NCBI GenBank assembly: GCA_012845835.1
Contig: JABAKD010000015.1
Span: 2,020,609 to 2,084,608 of the forward strand
DNA from: Undaria pinnatifida
Taxonomy: Eukaryota; Sar; Phaeophyceae; Laminariales; Alariaceae
DNA length: 64,000 nt
Reading direction: 5' to 3'
Part shown: positions 34,301 to 44,000 of the stretch, one piece after another
How positions within the stretch are numbered: position 1 is the stretch's first letter
How the letters are laid out: each line of letters begins with the position of its first letter
The notes under the pieces: model-generated
Database searches by the model: none
Told to the model about the DNA's origin: nothing
Seen by the model: the letters and a program-made list of their open reading frames with translations, nothing else
Made by a program: the position numbers and the translations under genes

Positions 34301-34417
34301 CGTTGCTGCTTCGATACCGCTCATTTCAGTCTCGTTGCGCTGTCGGCAAGCTGGAGTCTCGTCTCTCTCGTCCCGTGTACTACCCATCCACCCCCGTCTA
34401 CATCTCAATATTCCCAT
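13894..34417 (-). CDS. TRMT2A: tRNA (uracil-5-)-methyltransferase, TRMT2A/TRM2 type
   Basis: This enzyme uses S-adenosylmethionine to make 5-methyluridine (m5U54) in the tRNA T-loop. Minus-strand exons: 34417-34082, 32565-32437, 31858-31700, 29481-29359, 24422-24294, 23594-23517, 23102-23014, 22161-22068, 21828-21688, 20957-20913, 20394-20299, 19353-19258, 18202-18167, 16966-16856, 15822-15718, 14556-13894. Phases all agree (all 0 except one phase-2 intron), giving about 809 codons. Exons 2-3 form an RRM (VTVFNVGLHATTAQLEKLL). Exon 5 has GYRNKCEF. Exon 9 ends LRFTVSPNSFFQ. Exon 11 has the SAM motif LDVCCGAGTIG, exon 14 VLDPPRSGVHAK, exon 15 the catalytic-cysteine motif VYVSCNP, and exon 16 DMFPHTPHMELVMVFER with the catalytic glutamate. 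Least sure: the exon 4 donor, the exon 5 acceptor (24506 is an in-frame alternative adding 28 residues), the exon 13 donor, and the exact ATG. No disabling lesion is seen. Confidence 0.9.
15868..15960 (-). repeat. Family C2 end fragment beside a G run
   Basis: GGGAGGGGGGGGCTACTCGTTATCATGCACGG-type order at 15868-15903, then CGTAGTTTTACAAAATTGACCG and ACGACGCCGGGACGGAGC. This is the antisense 3' half of family C2, in a TRMT2A intron. Confidence 0.5.
16205..16310 (+). repeat. Dispersed repeat with palindromic core, copy 3
   Basis: CAGATCAATGCTACGGTAGG and the core GTCACTCGCGCGAGTGAT at 16273-16290 keep the order of copy 1. A half-core lies at about 16416-16430. Confidence 0.5.
16985..17240. 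repeat. GGCGTT-CACAA minisatellite, 20-22 bp period, in TRMT2A intron 13
   Basis: About ten imperfect units of the form AGGCGTTYRACACAAACAGG follow one another. The G-rich left end (16986-17012) is on the complement a C-rich tract directly upstream of the exon 14 acceptor (CTTCTCAG at 16967-16974), so it may serve as its polypyrimidine tract. The minus-strand open frame (16773-17366) arises from the repeat. Confidence 0.75.
20505..20765 (+). repeat. GGGTCGGGTC-type dispersed repeat, copy 1
   Basis: It begins with CACGGGCCGTGACTCAACCC and continues with direct and inverted GGGTCGG/CCCGACC words. A TACCCTACCCTACCCGACCC stretch lies at about 20690-20712, and the end is GACCCGTGAAAAGCCCTG. The same ends and order occur at 24530-24715 (ACGGGCCATGACCCGACC to GATCCGTGAAAAGCCCTGG). 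Both copies lie in TRMT2A introns. Confidence 0.6.
21127..21500. repeat. A/C-rich simple sequence in TRMT2A intron
   Basis: Imperfect CAAACAAGCAAACAA-type runs at 21140-21180, 21235-21330 and 21450-21500. The open frames here are low complexity and not called as genes. Confidence 0.6.
21512..21655 (+). repeat. Short tandem units with CCTAAAGGNGG
   Basis: GTCCTAAAGGCGGGCTATA, GGCCTAAAGGTGGACTATA and TGCTAAAGGTAGGCCATG repeat about every 27 bases. Two words around CAGGYACTCCTAA follow, at about 21604 and 21632. Confidence 0.5.
22190..22470. repeat. CAAG/CAAT simple-repeat tract in TRMT2A intron
   Basis: The run has AGCAAGCAAGCATAG-type units, then AATCAATCAATCAATCAATC at about 22441-22465. 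It follows exon 8 immediately upstream in gene orientation. All open frames here are low complexity. Confidence 0.7.
24530..24715 (+). repeat. GGGTCGGGTC-type dispersed repeat, copy 2
   Basis: Shares CTCGCACGGGCCATGACC, GGAGGTATTCGAAATCTCACG and GAGAAGTGACTCGATCCGTG-AAAAGCCC with 20505-20765. It overlaps the alternative TRMT2A exon 5 acceptor region only at its left edge. Confidence 0.6.
24930..25565. repeat. Tandem duplication rich in ATCTATATGATC, unit about 350 bp
   Basis: Both halves start with ACACGTCGRACAGATCA (24930, 25339) and contain GATCTGGATRKKYT, GGGAGCCGTGCGATC / GAGAGCCGTACGATC and a TTATAACGGCAGATACA / ACTATAACGACAGATATA word. Both end in ATTATCTRTATGATCTATATGAT (about 25195 and 25535). 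The GATC-rich piece at 465-500 is similar in composition. Confidence 0.65.
25850..25970 (+). mobile_element. SINE fragment
   Basis: TTTCGTGAGTTCGAGCC (box B region), CTCTTGTGCAAAAATTGACT and GCGAGAGCGTGAGTCAGC align with the SINE at 5356. The head and 3' end are missing. Confidence 0.5.
26567..26690 (+). repeat. 20-bp minisatellite, about six units
   Basis: Units of CGCCGAAAAGGTACTCATCA run head to tail, with the last two diverged (CGCCCAAAACGTACTTATCA, CACCGAAAACATACTTATCC). It lies in a TRMT2A intron. Confidence 0.85.
27520..27722 (-). repeat. Family C2, nearly full copy
   Basis: Reads on the minus strand CTCACCCTTCATGCGACTCG to CATGCATGATTGTCGAGTATACCCCC-like end. It matches 28940-29125 closely. 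Confidence 0.75.
28310..28375 (+). repeat. (AAC)n microsatellite
   Basis: About 18 AAC units with one GCA-type interruption at 28319-28372. The glutamine-, threonine- or cysteine-rich open frames across it are artefacts. Confidence 0.9.
28574..28817 (+). mobile_element. SINE, headless copy
   Basis: Starts at AGTGCATACTCGTATAAATT and runs to GACACCTGTGACCACGGC-TTGTCCAGAAGCTGG and an A-rich end (AATAAAATAAAATAG). It is almost identical in the body to 5405-5656 but lacks the tRNA-like head, as expected for a 5'-truncated retrocopy. Confidence 0.75.
28940..29125 (+). repeat. Family C2, nearly full copy
   Basis: CTCACCCTTCATGAGACTCG to CTATGCATGAAATGAGTATA followed by a C run (29117-29123). It lies about 120 bases downstream of a SINE, in a TRMT2A intron. 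Confidence 0.75.
29610..30340. repeat. Tandem duplication with GGGTTAGGG-like words in TRMT2A intron
   Basis: CAGGACGGGTATGCAAAAAAAATCCTGCAGGAC (split here as 29662-29694) recurs as CAGGACGGGTGTGCAAAATAACCCTGCAGGAC at 30057-30088. GAGTCGCGCGACCGCCCTTG at 29792 recurs as GAGCCGTGCGACCAACCCTG at 30164. Between and after are three or four units with TAGTYTGGGCC, ATTGAAATTGG and GGGTTAGG. The unit is about 380 bp. Confidence 0.65.
30837..31097 (+). CDS. Small basic ORF with one in-frame TAG, antisense in a TRMT2A intron
   Basis: From ATG 30837 the frame encodes 42 residues (MANNRGRKKPKSKKNNR at the start, then ELAARTGRPFAEIGD) to TAG at 30963-30965. The same frame stays open for another 43 codons with a hydrophobic stretch (LMLLLLVIASSFVF) to TAA at 31095-31097. 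I recognise no family. It could be a nested small gene, a pseudogene with a nonsense change, a mobile-element relic, or chance. Confidence 0.2.
31340..31650. repeat. Diverged repeat with CCTAGGCCATGGGA
   Basis: TATCCTCAACTAACG, TCGTTGTATACCTAGGCC and ATGGGAATATCCATC recur with variation at 27190-27310, 39285-39490 and 43385-43590, and in the MITE interiors at 4640 and 7145. The right side has CACTCCTATCGTAGCGTGCG near 31638, like a MITE terminus. Confidence 0.5.
31880..32090 (-). repeat. Two family C1 end fragments, each beside a G run
   Basis: On the plus strand, G runs at 31885-31911 and 31981-31993 precede GCGTATTCATTTGTTATTTGC and GCGTACACATGTTCTGCTTGC. Each then continues with TTTGACCATGCATCC / TTTGACCATTCACCACGC. 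The second copy ends CTACTCCTAATAGAG, matching 5800-5815. They lie in the intron between TRMT2A exons 2 and 3. Confidence 0.65.
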
Positions 34418-35072
34418 ATTCCCTCTCGTCTCGGATGTCAGGTTTTTATAAAGAGTAGACTTTGGACGTAAGTATAAGGATGTATTTATTTAAGTAGTAA
34501 TAGGTAAACGGTCCTTGAATATAAGTTCATAAATGTATTTCAAAAATACTTTTGTAGGGGTTCGGGGACGTAGATCTGCGGGGGATAAGTAGGTTTGTTC
34601 TTGCTCGCGCGGTGGGCTTATGGTCTTCGCACAGTTTAGGGTGGAGCGCCCCGCGAGGGAGAGGGCGCGGGTTCACCAAGCGTCGGGTGACATGTATAAA
34701 AGTTTAGTGGGAAGGGAATTCGAAGTAGCACATCACAAGACTCCCACTGATGCCGTCCTGAATTGCAGCTTTGCTGATACCGTCCGGCTATAAACGGATC
34801 CTTTTCAACATTTCGGTGAAGAGCAAGTGAGCGACAGCGCAACATCAATAGCAACTGCTCTAGCAACAGAGCGAGAGCGAGAGCATCGCATTGCTGCAAC
34901 CTGTCAGACGGACCCACTGGTTGAAGCTTCGTTGGGTTGCAAAGGGTAGGAACCGGTGGAGACAGGAGCTGGGTCGTCGAGCTCAACCTATCGGATATAG
35001 CGGGCCATTAGAAAAACACCTCTCCCCCCGTTTGCCAACAAGCCTGAGAAGATTTCACCTACTGGAATATCA
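34418..35072. promoter_or_regulatory. Putative bidirectional promoter
   Basis: This 655-bp stretch separates the inferred start codons of two divergent genes (TRMT2A at 34417 minus, LamG protein at 35073 plus). It must hold at least one promoter unless an undetected 5' non-coding exon lies further away. No TATA box is convincing. There is a GAGCGAGAGCGAGAGC run at about 34870. The call rests on position only. Confidence 0.4.
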
Positions 35073-38000
35073 ATGAGGATGGAGAGGAGGAAGGTGAAGC
35101 GCTCGCCGAGGCACAGCCAGCACAGCCTCGGTCCGATCGTGCTCGGGGCGTGCTTTGCTATCTTCTGTAGCAGCTACAACGTAGGGGTTGAAGCTGCGGT
35201 GGTCAGGTTGAAGGAATCCTACGATCAAGGCTACAGGTAAGCGAGACCCTGGCTCTAAAACGCAGGATACGTTCGTTCTACGAAGAGCGAAGAGAGGATC
35301 CGTTCTTTGGAGATCGAGTGGGCTTTTCGTGGGTGCTGTGTTCGGGTGTGTTGGTGTCGGCAAGCAGTGCTGATCGTTTGTGCCTTGGACTAGTGTGGTG
35401 TGTTCACGTCGTTGTGTGCTGTGCGTATGCCAGCGAGATGAGGAGTTTGCTTGTGGGTATGGTATTGTACGGCCTTCCTGCTGTCCGGCAGAGCTCAGCT
35501 GTACAGGCTCCTTGAAGCGCTGGCAGATCTGATTGCATGTTTGGTCGCATCTAAAGTCTATCTAAAATCTTTTGTACGTACGTACGTACTGTGTTTATCG
35601 TACTTGTACTTGTAGTGGACTGTTGTTGCTTGCCTTTCGCTTGTTGCTTCCTGGTATAGCAGGGTATGATCAATTTGGGCATGATAGTGCTCGGCTTTCG
35701 GTCATTTCTTATTTCGATTCCTTGTTCGTCTAATGCAGCGCCAGAGGAAACGTTGGCGTGATTTTCCCCAGTGTATAGCTCACTTGTTTGGGTTCAGGGG
35801 GTTAGTCACAGAATTTCAGGAAAAGGAAGTATGAACGGTGTGTGTTGCAAGTTGGAGGCAAGAGAGGGCAACAAAGGCACCGATTGGTCTGACGGTTCAT
35901 GACGGTCGCGGCAGAGTACTGATATACCTGGTGTACAACAAGTAAGTACTTCTGAATAAGGCTGAACAGTGGGAATGCTGAACCCTATGCGCGAATAGTA
36001 CGGAGTACTCCGTATACTGGTAGCTGTCGCCGTTAATAGTGACTCGCGCAGCACGGCATACATCTGTAGCCGTTGTCGACTTGTCTGCGTTGGTGGATAA
36101 TGGGCGGCTGTTGGATTTCGTGGTTTTCTTGTGGCCTACGATGTACTCCGTGGTCACAAGATAGGTGCCAATAGATGTGTACTGGTTCTATTAATATTAT
36201 ACATACTCGACCATATACAGCCAGTAGTGCGTATATCATTGTAGTGCAAGTACATTCACACTGCTTGTACTGCTGTACCGCTGTATGTATCTGGGAAGAA
36301 AAATAAACCATCAAAGGTGCTAGGAGACAGCAGCTTTCGAGGTGGTCAGTTACACAGAGTTAGGATCTCCCATATTAAACCTAATACAGCACACCTAGGC
36401 GGTCGTCCGTCATAAATTACGTCTAGACGGTCGTTCGTCACAGCCTATTTTTCGGTTTAATGCGGTTGTCCGTCGTAGGCCAAAATTGCCGTCTTCTGGC
36501 ATTCCAGGTATTTGCTGTGTAAAGTTTGCTTCTGAAGGGGTGAGCACGAATATAACAAATTGCGAGGAAAATAATAGGACAAGAGCAGCAGCAGCAGCAC
36601 GGCAGCGCCAACAGCAGCCGCTGCAGCAACAACAGCACCAGTTGAGTGGTTGCTGCGGTAGCGGCGGCGGCAGTGGTGGCGATTGCTCAGAAAGGAGATG
36701 CGAAAGCGAAAACAGCAGCAGCAAGCAGCAGCAGCCAGTCCTAGGGTACTGCTAAGGAAAAATGAACCGCCACCGCCACCACCACATGGAGTTTGTGGGG
36801 CAGTCGACCCCTGTCCCTTCCTGCTTCGGCCCACGCTCGGTTCTTGTGAACGGGCGCCTGAGGGCGGCTGCTGTACTGCTTGTTTGACAGGGTGCTGCTT
36901 GCCAGAGAGACCGGGACATGAAGTCGAAATTGGTTTTGGGAAAAAATCATACCATGATTTTGGGAACACCCGTTACGGTGTGGGAGGAAGTAGACTAAAC
37001 ATGTTGCCGACGACGCCATTTTGAGGAAATAGACTTAAAATGTTCCCCAACAAATGCTACTCGAGTTGTTCCCTTCTAAACTCGTTTTCCCACCACCTTC
37101 TCTCCCACTAAACCTGACATACTTCCCAGAATATGTCAGGAACCCCGATGAGATACCCAGTATCCAATGCGACTTTTTCGGCATTGGAGTGACTTGCAGT
37201 GATCCGATATTGCTCTCATCGTTGTATCTAAGAGGTTGAGTTTAAAAGGTTCTTGAACGTGAGAAAATCCATTTTTCTTTTTACGGGAAAGACGGTGAAA
37301 ATCGAACCAGCGACCCCACTGTCCTTAATCGCACGTCCTGCCGACGACGCCATTGTGAGGAAGTAGACTAAAAATGTTACCTGGTACGCAACAAAGGTTA
37401 CTCGAGTTGGTTCCTTCTAAACTCGTTTTCCACCACAGGTGTCAGCTTCTCGGCTTCACCCTAATTTTGACATGCGCCCTGTATTTTTATGTCAAATGGT
37501 TGACCGCCGGGATTAAAAACTCGCACTCTCTCGTACCCAAAATGAAGGCACGTGCCGGGGGAAGAAGGGAAGACGCCTGTGCCCACGGCTTGTTCAGAAG
37601 GTCGATGAGAGTAAAACCTTACAGGTTGAGCTGGAAATAAAAAAGTGATGATAAAAAACAAGCAAACGTAGTCGAAGAGGTGTCATTGTCGCTGTGGTCA
37701 TATCAGTCATGTTGGTACGCGTATACATACCTTGCGAACCTTGCAGACCTATTTTTTTCGATGTAAAAGTACTTGGTACGCGTATACATACCTTGCGAAC
37801 CTTGCGGACCTATTTATTTTCGATGTAAAAGTACTCGAAACGATAGTACATGGGTGATATCTCGTGTACCACGTAAAGCGACAGTGTTATCGGCCATGCC
37901 GAGGTAGCCTAGGCAAAGTGTCGGCATGTGCCAGCCGGAAACACAGCAGTGATTTGTTGTGTACCACGTCAAGCGACAGCGCTATTGGCCATGACGAGGT

Positions 38001-41000
38001 CGCACCTCGCGCTTCCTTCGAATATTGTTTTTCACCGCATCAATCTATGACCGATACCTTCCATCTTGATCATGCGATCCCGCTCACGCCCCCCGATTTT
38101 CCTTGCTTTTTCGGCTTTTGCGCGGTACTGCATAACAGCCTCGTTCAGCCGGACCACCTGGTGGCGTACTATCCTTTCGATGGCGATGCTAGAAACGGCG
38201 CATCTCTTTCTGCTGACAGGTGCGCTCAGGAGGAAACTATCGTTGCACAGGAACGACCGTCATTTCATACGGGTCAAAAGTCTGGAGGTGTGGGGGGGGA
38301 GAGGGGCGTACCCGTTCGTTGCGTTCCTTAGTTTCACCATGGACCACGCACCCGTTTCGAAACGGAGCACCGAAGTGTGTTGGAGTGCGTTTTGGGGCCA
38401 GAGCACACCGCTAATTAAGAAAGCGTAAGTCAAGAGAATCAACGGCCGATATTTTCTTCACGTTTCCGGAGCCTTCGCACACGTCCTCGTCCGCGTTTCC
38501 GCCTTGATGCAGCACTTTCCTATCGTACCTGCCTCTACAGGAAGTTAATGATGTGGCTGCTCAACTCGAGCTAGCCCCCCCTCCCCCCTGCTGCTCGTCG
38601 CTCCCCCCCCCCCCGACATATCCGCCTCTGCAAGAGGTTGATGATGCATCCGCCCAAGTTGAGCTAAAGCCCTGTGGGGTCAAGACTACGAGGACGCATG
38701 ATAACGAATCCCCCCCCCCGTGCAATGTCTGTCTGGTTGGTGAAAACCCGACGTGCTCCGTCCCGGCATAGTAGGGGTGCGAGGTTCTATGGCCATACGC
38801 CTACGACCATGCACAAACTAAGTACACCCCCCCCCTCCCCCCCCTTCCCCCCCGTGCTTCCCGCTCGGTGCAAGCAACGTCCGCCTAGTCGACGAAAACC
38901 CGATGCGCTCCGTCTTGGCATTGCAGGAATGCGAGGGCCTATGATCGTATGACTACGGCCATCCATGAAACGAGTACACCCCCTCTGATCGCCGCTCCTC
39001 CTCAAACTTACCGTCACCTCTGCAATGTTTTCTCGTTCGCCGCTTGCCTACCTGCAGCGATCTTTTCGATGGCGAAAACCATGGAGGAGTTCCAACTAGC
39101 GACGCTGTAGCAGGCTTAGCGTACTACTTGAGTGGACACGACTTTCTGGACGTCCCGGGGTTAGATATCAGCCCGAGGGCCTTCCCGCAGCTCACCGTTG
39201 GTGCTTGGGTGAAGGTCAGACGCGTGCGATGATAGGGGTACAGTACCTTTTTTTTGGCCAGAATGTTTCTGAGTGACGGGGCTCCTCAATTAGACATTCA
39301 CGCTACCAAGCTACCGAATATCGTTGAAATCCCTGTTGTGTTGTGAATACCTGGTACGATATTATATGTTATGTGCCTGGGCCATTGGGTTGTTCATCTA
39401 TCAGGTTGACTCCTTTACAACTGGACACCCGTGTTTGGGGACATACTACTACTACTTGGAAGTAGTATAGGAAGGGGTTTTGGGGCACTAAAGGGGTTAC
39501 TAAGTATGCCATTGCCCTGAAGATGTGGCTTTGGGTTTGCTATAGAGATTCTCGCCTCGGAAAAATTAGGTTGTTCCCTACCGTAACTTGAGTTGTTCAG
39601 AGAAGATCAACTACGAGTTAGTGCTTGCCAGGGGCACAGAGAGGGGAGGAATGGGTGCCGGGGAATGCAAAGTGACAGCGAGTAGGGTAACGGCGAGCGA
39701 GAACCGAAACCGTCGCTGTCCTCCATACTAGTTTCGCTGCGTGCGCATGGCTCCACGTTGTAGCATTGTCCGATGGGGTGGCTGAACGACAACACAAATA
39801 AAAACATTAGTTTACTACTCAGGTCGACATCGCGAGCTACATGCTATTGTAGTTATTGGTTTGATGATGCTTGAGGTAGGATGATTATTATATGCTAGAT
39901 GATGCAGACGCACTCTAATATATTATATGAATAGCTGCAGTAAATGAAGCAAGCAGCAACAAATATAAATACAATCCCCGCCGCGAGCGACCCAAAACAA
40001 CTCTAGCATACCAGGTACTAGCTCAACATGAACGCCACATCCCCGCACCCTTGTGAGAACACTAACCATTCTCAGTCCTCTCTTTCGAGTCGTAGACGCA
40101 CGCCATTGCCTGCGGGCGGCACATTAATGTATTTGACAACCTTCGCGCCCCCCTGACATACAACGTATATGGTGTATGTGCTGTATGCACGCCTCAGGTG
40201 TTAGCCTTTGACGCGTCTAGCTCGCCGGCAGGACGGGGCTCCTCCCATGTACCCCTTTGCGTAGACCGACCTCACCGCGACTGACTAAACTAGGCTAGTA
40301 AGTAGTGCTGTATAGTACCAGCACGCGACTATGTAGGCTAGTGGGTAGTGCTGTACAACCAATACGCGATATTTATGCTGTCCGATGTTGCGCTTTAACA
40401 GCTTCTCTATGTGTTGAAGTTCATTGGCTCGGTTACACCGCATGTACTATATATCCACATTGTACCGACACACAGGCTAGTGGGCAGAGCTAAATAACCA
40501 ACAGACACCCTTTGCGTCCCCCATATGTGTAACCAACTCGCGACTATATACGCTGTCGGACATTACGCTTTAATATCTTATCTGCATGTGTTGAAGCTCA
40601 TTGGCTCAGGTTGCACTGCATTGCCTCTGGTTGCGCCGCATTTAATATATGCGTCCACGTTATACCAACAAAGTTGGGTTGTGCTATACAACCAATAGAC
40701 ACCCTTCGCGCTCCCTTGACATCCGAACGCCTCAGGTTCTAGCCTTTGACGCGTCTAATTCGCCGGCTGGACGGGGCACGTCCCGGCACATCTTTGCCGA
40801 AACCGACCGCGACGACGGCGGTACGGCCCGCCGTTTCTTGGCCTTGGACTACCGCGGAAACCTAGCCGGACAAGATGGAGGTGCGCAGGGGGGCACAACC
40901 GGGTGGGCTCTGGGCACCGGGTCTGATGGGAACGGGGCCCTCGGTGTAGGACGACCCGCGGAGCTCGCAAGGTGAATCATAATTGGGAACCGCGAGTTTT

Positions 41001-44000
41001 TTGTTGGGGCGCGATTGCCGTGGGGGGGTGTATACATCGTATCATGCATGGCCGTAGTCCGTGAGAACCTATACTAAAAGGGGGGGGGGTAGCAGTATAA
41101 TTTATGGCCGTAGTCCTTTGTACTGTAGACCGTCGTGGTGCGGGGGTAAGGAGAGAGTGAGCGACAGGATGGTGGAACTGCAGGGTTTTCAGGAGAGGAG
41201 GTGATTGCCCTCGGCGGGGGGGGGGGGGGGGGGGGTGAGAATGAGCGACAGGATAGGGGCGCAGCAGGCAATTGCCGTGGGAGAGTAGGGGAGGAGTGAG
41301 CGACAGGATGGGGACGCAGTCTGTAGGCTAGATGTTGCGTCCGAGGTCAGGTATGCTGCGCCAACATCCTCTTCCGAACGGTTGTTGGTCTGGCCACAGC
41401 AGCCGTGAAATCGGATGCTGCTACGTGTACGGCAGGGTGGTCGCGCTTTCCGCTATTATCAGCTTATCCTAGTTGGACTTGCAGACAAGAAACCTTTCAA
41501 CTCGCGAAGCATGGGAGCGGATTCAAATGGACCAAGGTAGCGGGACCGTTTCCCCCAATCTTTCACACGCGATGTGGAGAGACGTTATTTTCCAGTTGGT
41601 ACATTTCGTACTGGCCAACTCGCTGGATCGAACGAGCAAGCGGTGGGACAGTTCAGCTCATTTTTTATGTGTCGTCATTCGCTAACAACAACATAGACCT
41701 GCAAATGCAAAGAGGAGTTTCCAAAGTTGGATCTCGCAGCTGACGTTTTTCATTCTTTTTTAAACGTATTGATACTTAGACGTTCATGCCACCTCTAAGC
41801 CGTATGTTCTTCGCCGTCCGCACACTCTGTTTTTTTTGTTACGGGCCCAATGTTTTTTGGCAAACTCCCTGCGTTTGAAAAATGATCAGGTGGACTTTTG
41901 TCGCCGCCGTTTATGATCAAAAGTCCGGAAACGCCACGCTGTTCGTCGACGGCACCGCCGTCACGTCGCAGACATCCATTCCTCAGGGGGGCATGGCGTC
42001 GTGGACAGGACGTACCGACCAAAACACGCCCCCCTTAGAGTACAATAGTGCCGGAAATTTGGGTACGTCGCTGCGTGTCGGGGCTGGGTACAGCGCGACG
42101 GCCGCGGCAGACGGGAGCACGGGTTTCATAGGAATTGTTGACGAGGCTTTTGTGTACGGGACAGCGCTAACTGTGGACGAGCTGGACTACTTATACCATG
42201 CTGCACAGGTGATAACACATCTGCTGCGACTGCGTCGTAAATGGTTTAGCCGTACCTATATTCTTGACGCAATCCTTGTGTCGATGATAACCTTGAGTTC
42301 ATGTTCGGTGCATAGTTTTGTCCACTTCTCTTTGCTGACGTTAGCCGACGACCCGAAATAGCCGACTGCGAGTGCGTCGTAACGGGTTCAGCCATGTCTA
42401 CATTCATGACCCAACCCTTGTGACGGTGATGACCTTACATTCATCGTCGGTACATACCTGGTAGTTATTTCTACTTCTCTTTGTTGACGTTAGCGACGAC
42501 TCGAAATAGCCGGCTTGGTTCTTGCGTCCTCATTTATTTCGTAGTACACATTGTAGCGTTTCCGTCACATACTTTATGTTCTTGCTTCTTTCCGGTGCGT
42601 GGTTTTGCTTTTCTGTCACTTAATTTATGTCACAACAGGCTCCTCTCCTATATTTCCGGTATATTTCAGAGTTTCTGTCCCGTCCTGCTGTCACATGCTT
42701 TCTGTCACGTGCAGGACCCGCTTCTTTCTCCCCCGTACATACTTGAGCGTTTCTGTCGCACGCTTTCTGTCACATTACGGCTCCGCTTTCTTCTTTCCAG
42801 CCTACATTTTCGTGGTTCATGTTGCATGCTTTCTGCCTTTCGGCCACATGCAGGCTCCCCTTCCACCATCCGCTGGTGCAGCCGGATACGCTCTGAGGCT
42901 GCAGGGGCAGCAGTGCATGGAAGTGACGTCGACCACCTTGCAAGAGACGGGCGAGCTGGTGATGGGTGTATGGCTCAACCCATCACAGGTGCGGCAACCG
43001 CGTGCTTCGATACGGGGTAACACGATTTGTAGAGCTGTGAGTCGGCAGGATTTGACGTCTAAAACCTAATCGGTAGGTGCCGTTAGCCAACTAAGTGACT
43101 TTAGTCGACAAGTCGGCTGGCGAAGCCAGCTGATGGCCGGCCGACTTGCCGACTAAAGTTAAGCGAGCGAGGCGAGCCAAATCAGCCACCCCCCGGCCGA
43201 GGAGGCCCCGGCAAAAAAAAAAAACTCCGGTTAAACAATCTTTTCTACGAGTAGAGGAAGTCCAACAAGTCGGATAGTCGGCACCTCCGGGAAACGACTA
43301 ACTATTAGTTCGACTAGTAACTGATTGGTGACTTAAGTCGTGGCGACTCGCAGCTCTAACGATTTGGCTAATACAAATCTGATTGGCGGGGCTCCTCAAC
43401 TGAGGACCTACCCTATATATCGTTAAAACTCCACTTGTGTTCTGCAATGCTAATCGTTACTTGGTGTATGCCTAGGCCGTGGGATTGCTCATCGGGTGTA
43501 ATATTAATCCTTTCTAAAAGTCAGTTTGTGGGTTTGGTATAGACGTCCTCAAGCGGGGAGCCTCAGGAATAGAATTCCGGGTTGTTGTGCATATGTGCAG
43601 CCCAATCATGGTATATGCGCGCGGCAGCCGTGAGAAACCTTATGCCGGCAGTATTTGTCCTACGCGATGCCATATCGAACGGCGTCTGAAGGGCCGTTGC
43701 ATCGCGTTGAGATATTGTTAAGTGAATGTCTCAATCGCCGCAAAAACGATGGGCTATGGACGGGCTTGCGTGTTCGAGACGTTTTTTATCTCTGCCTCGC
43801 GTGGTTGGTTCCTTGTGGAATGCTAAGACATCCGCTTCGAATCGGTGCCGGAGAGTAATTCCAACGTCAGAGGCATGCTTGGCGGCAGGACGTAGTCCGA
43901 TGCGTGCTACGATACGGGTAAAACCTACTTTTACTTGGCTCCTCACTTTATACATACCCCACCCAACGATCGACTCTGAAAACAACTGTATGCTTTGGCC

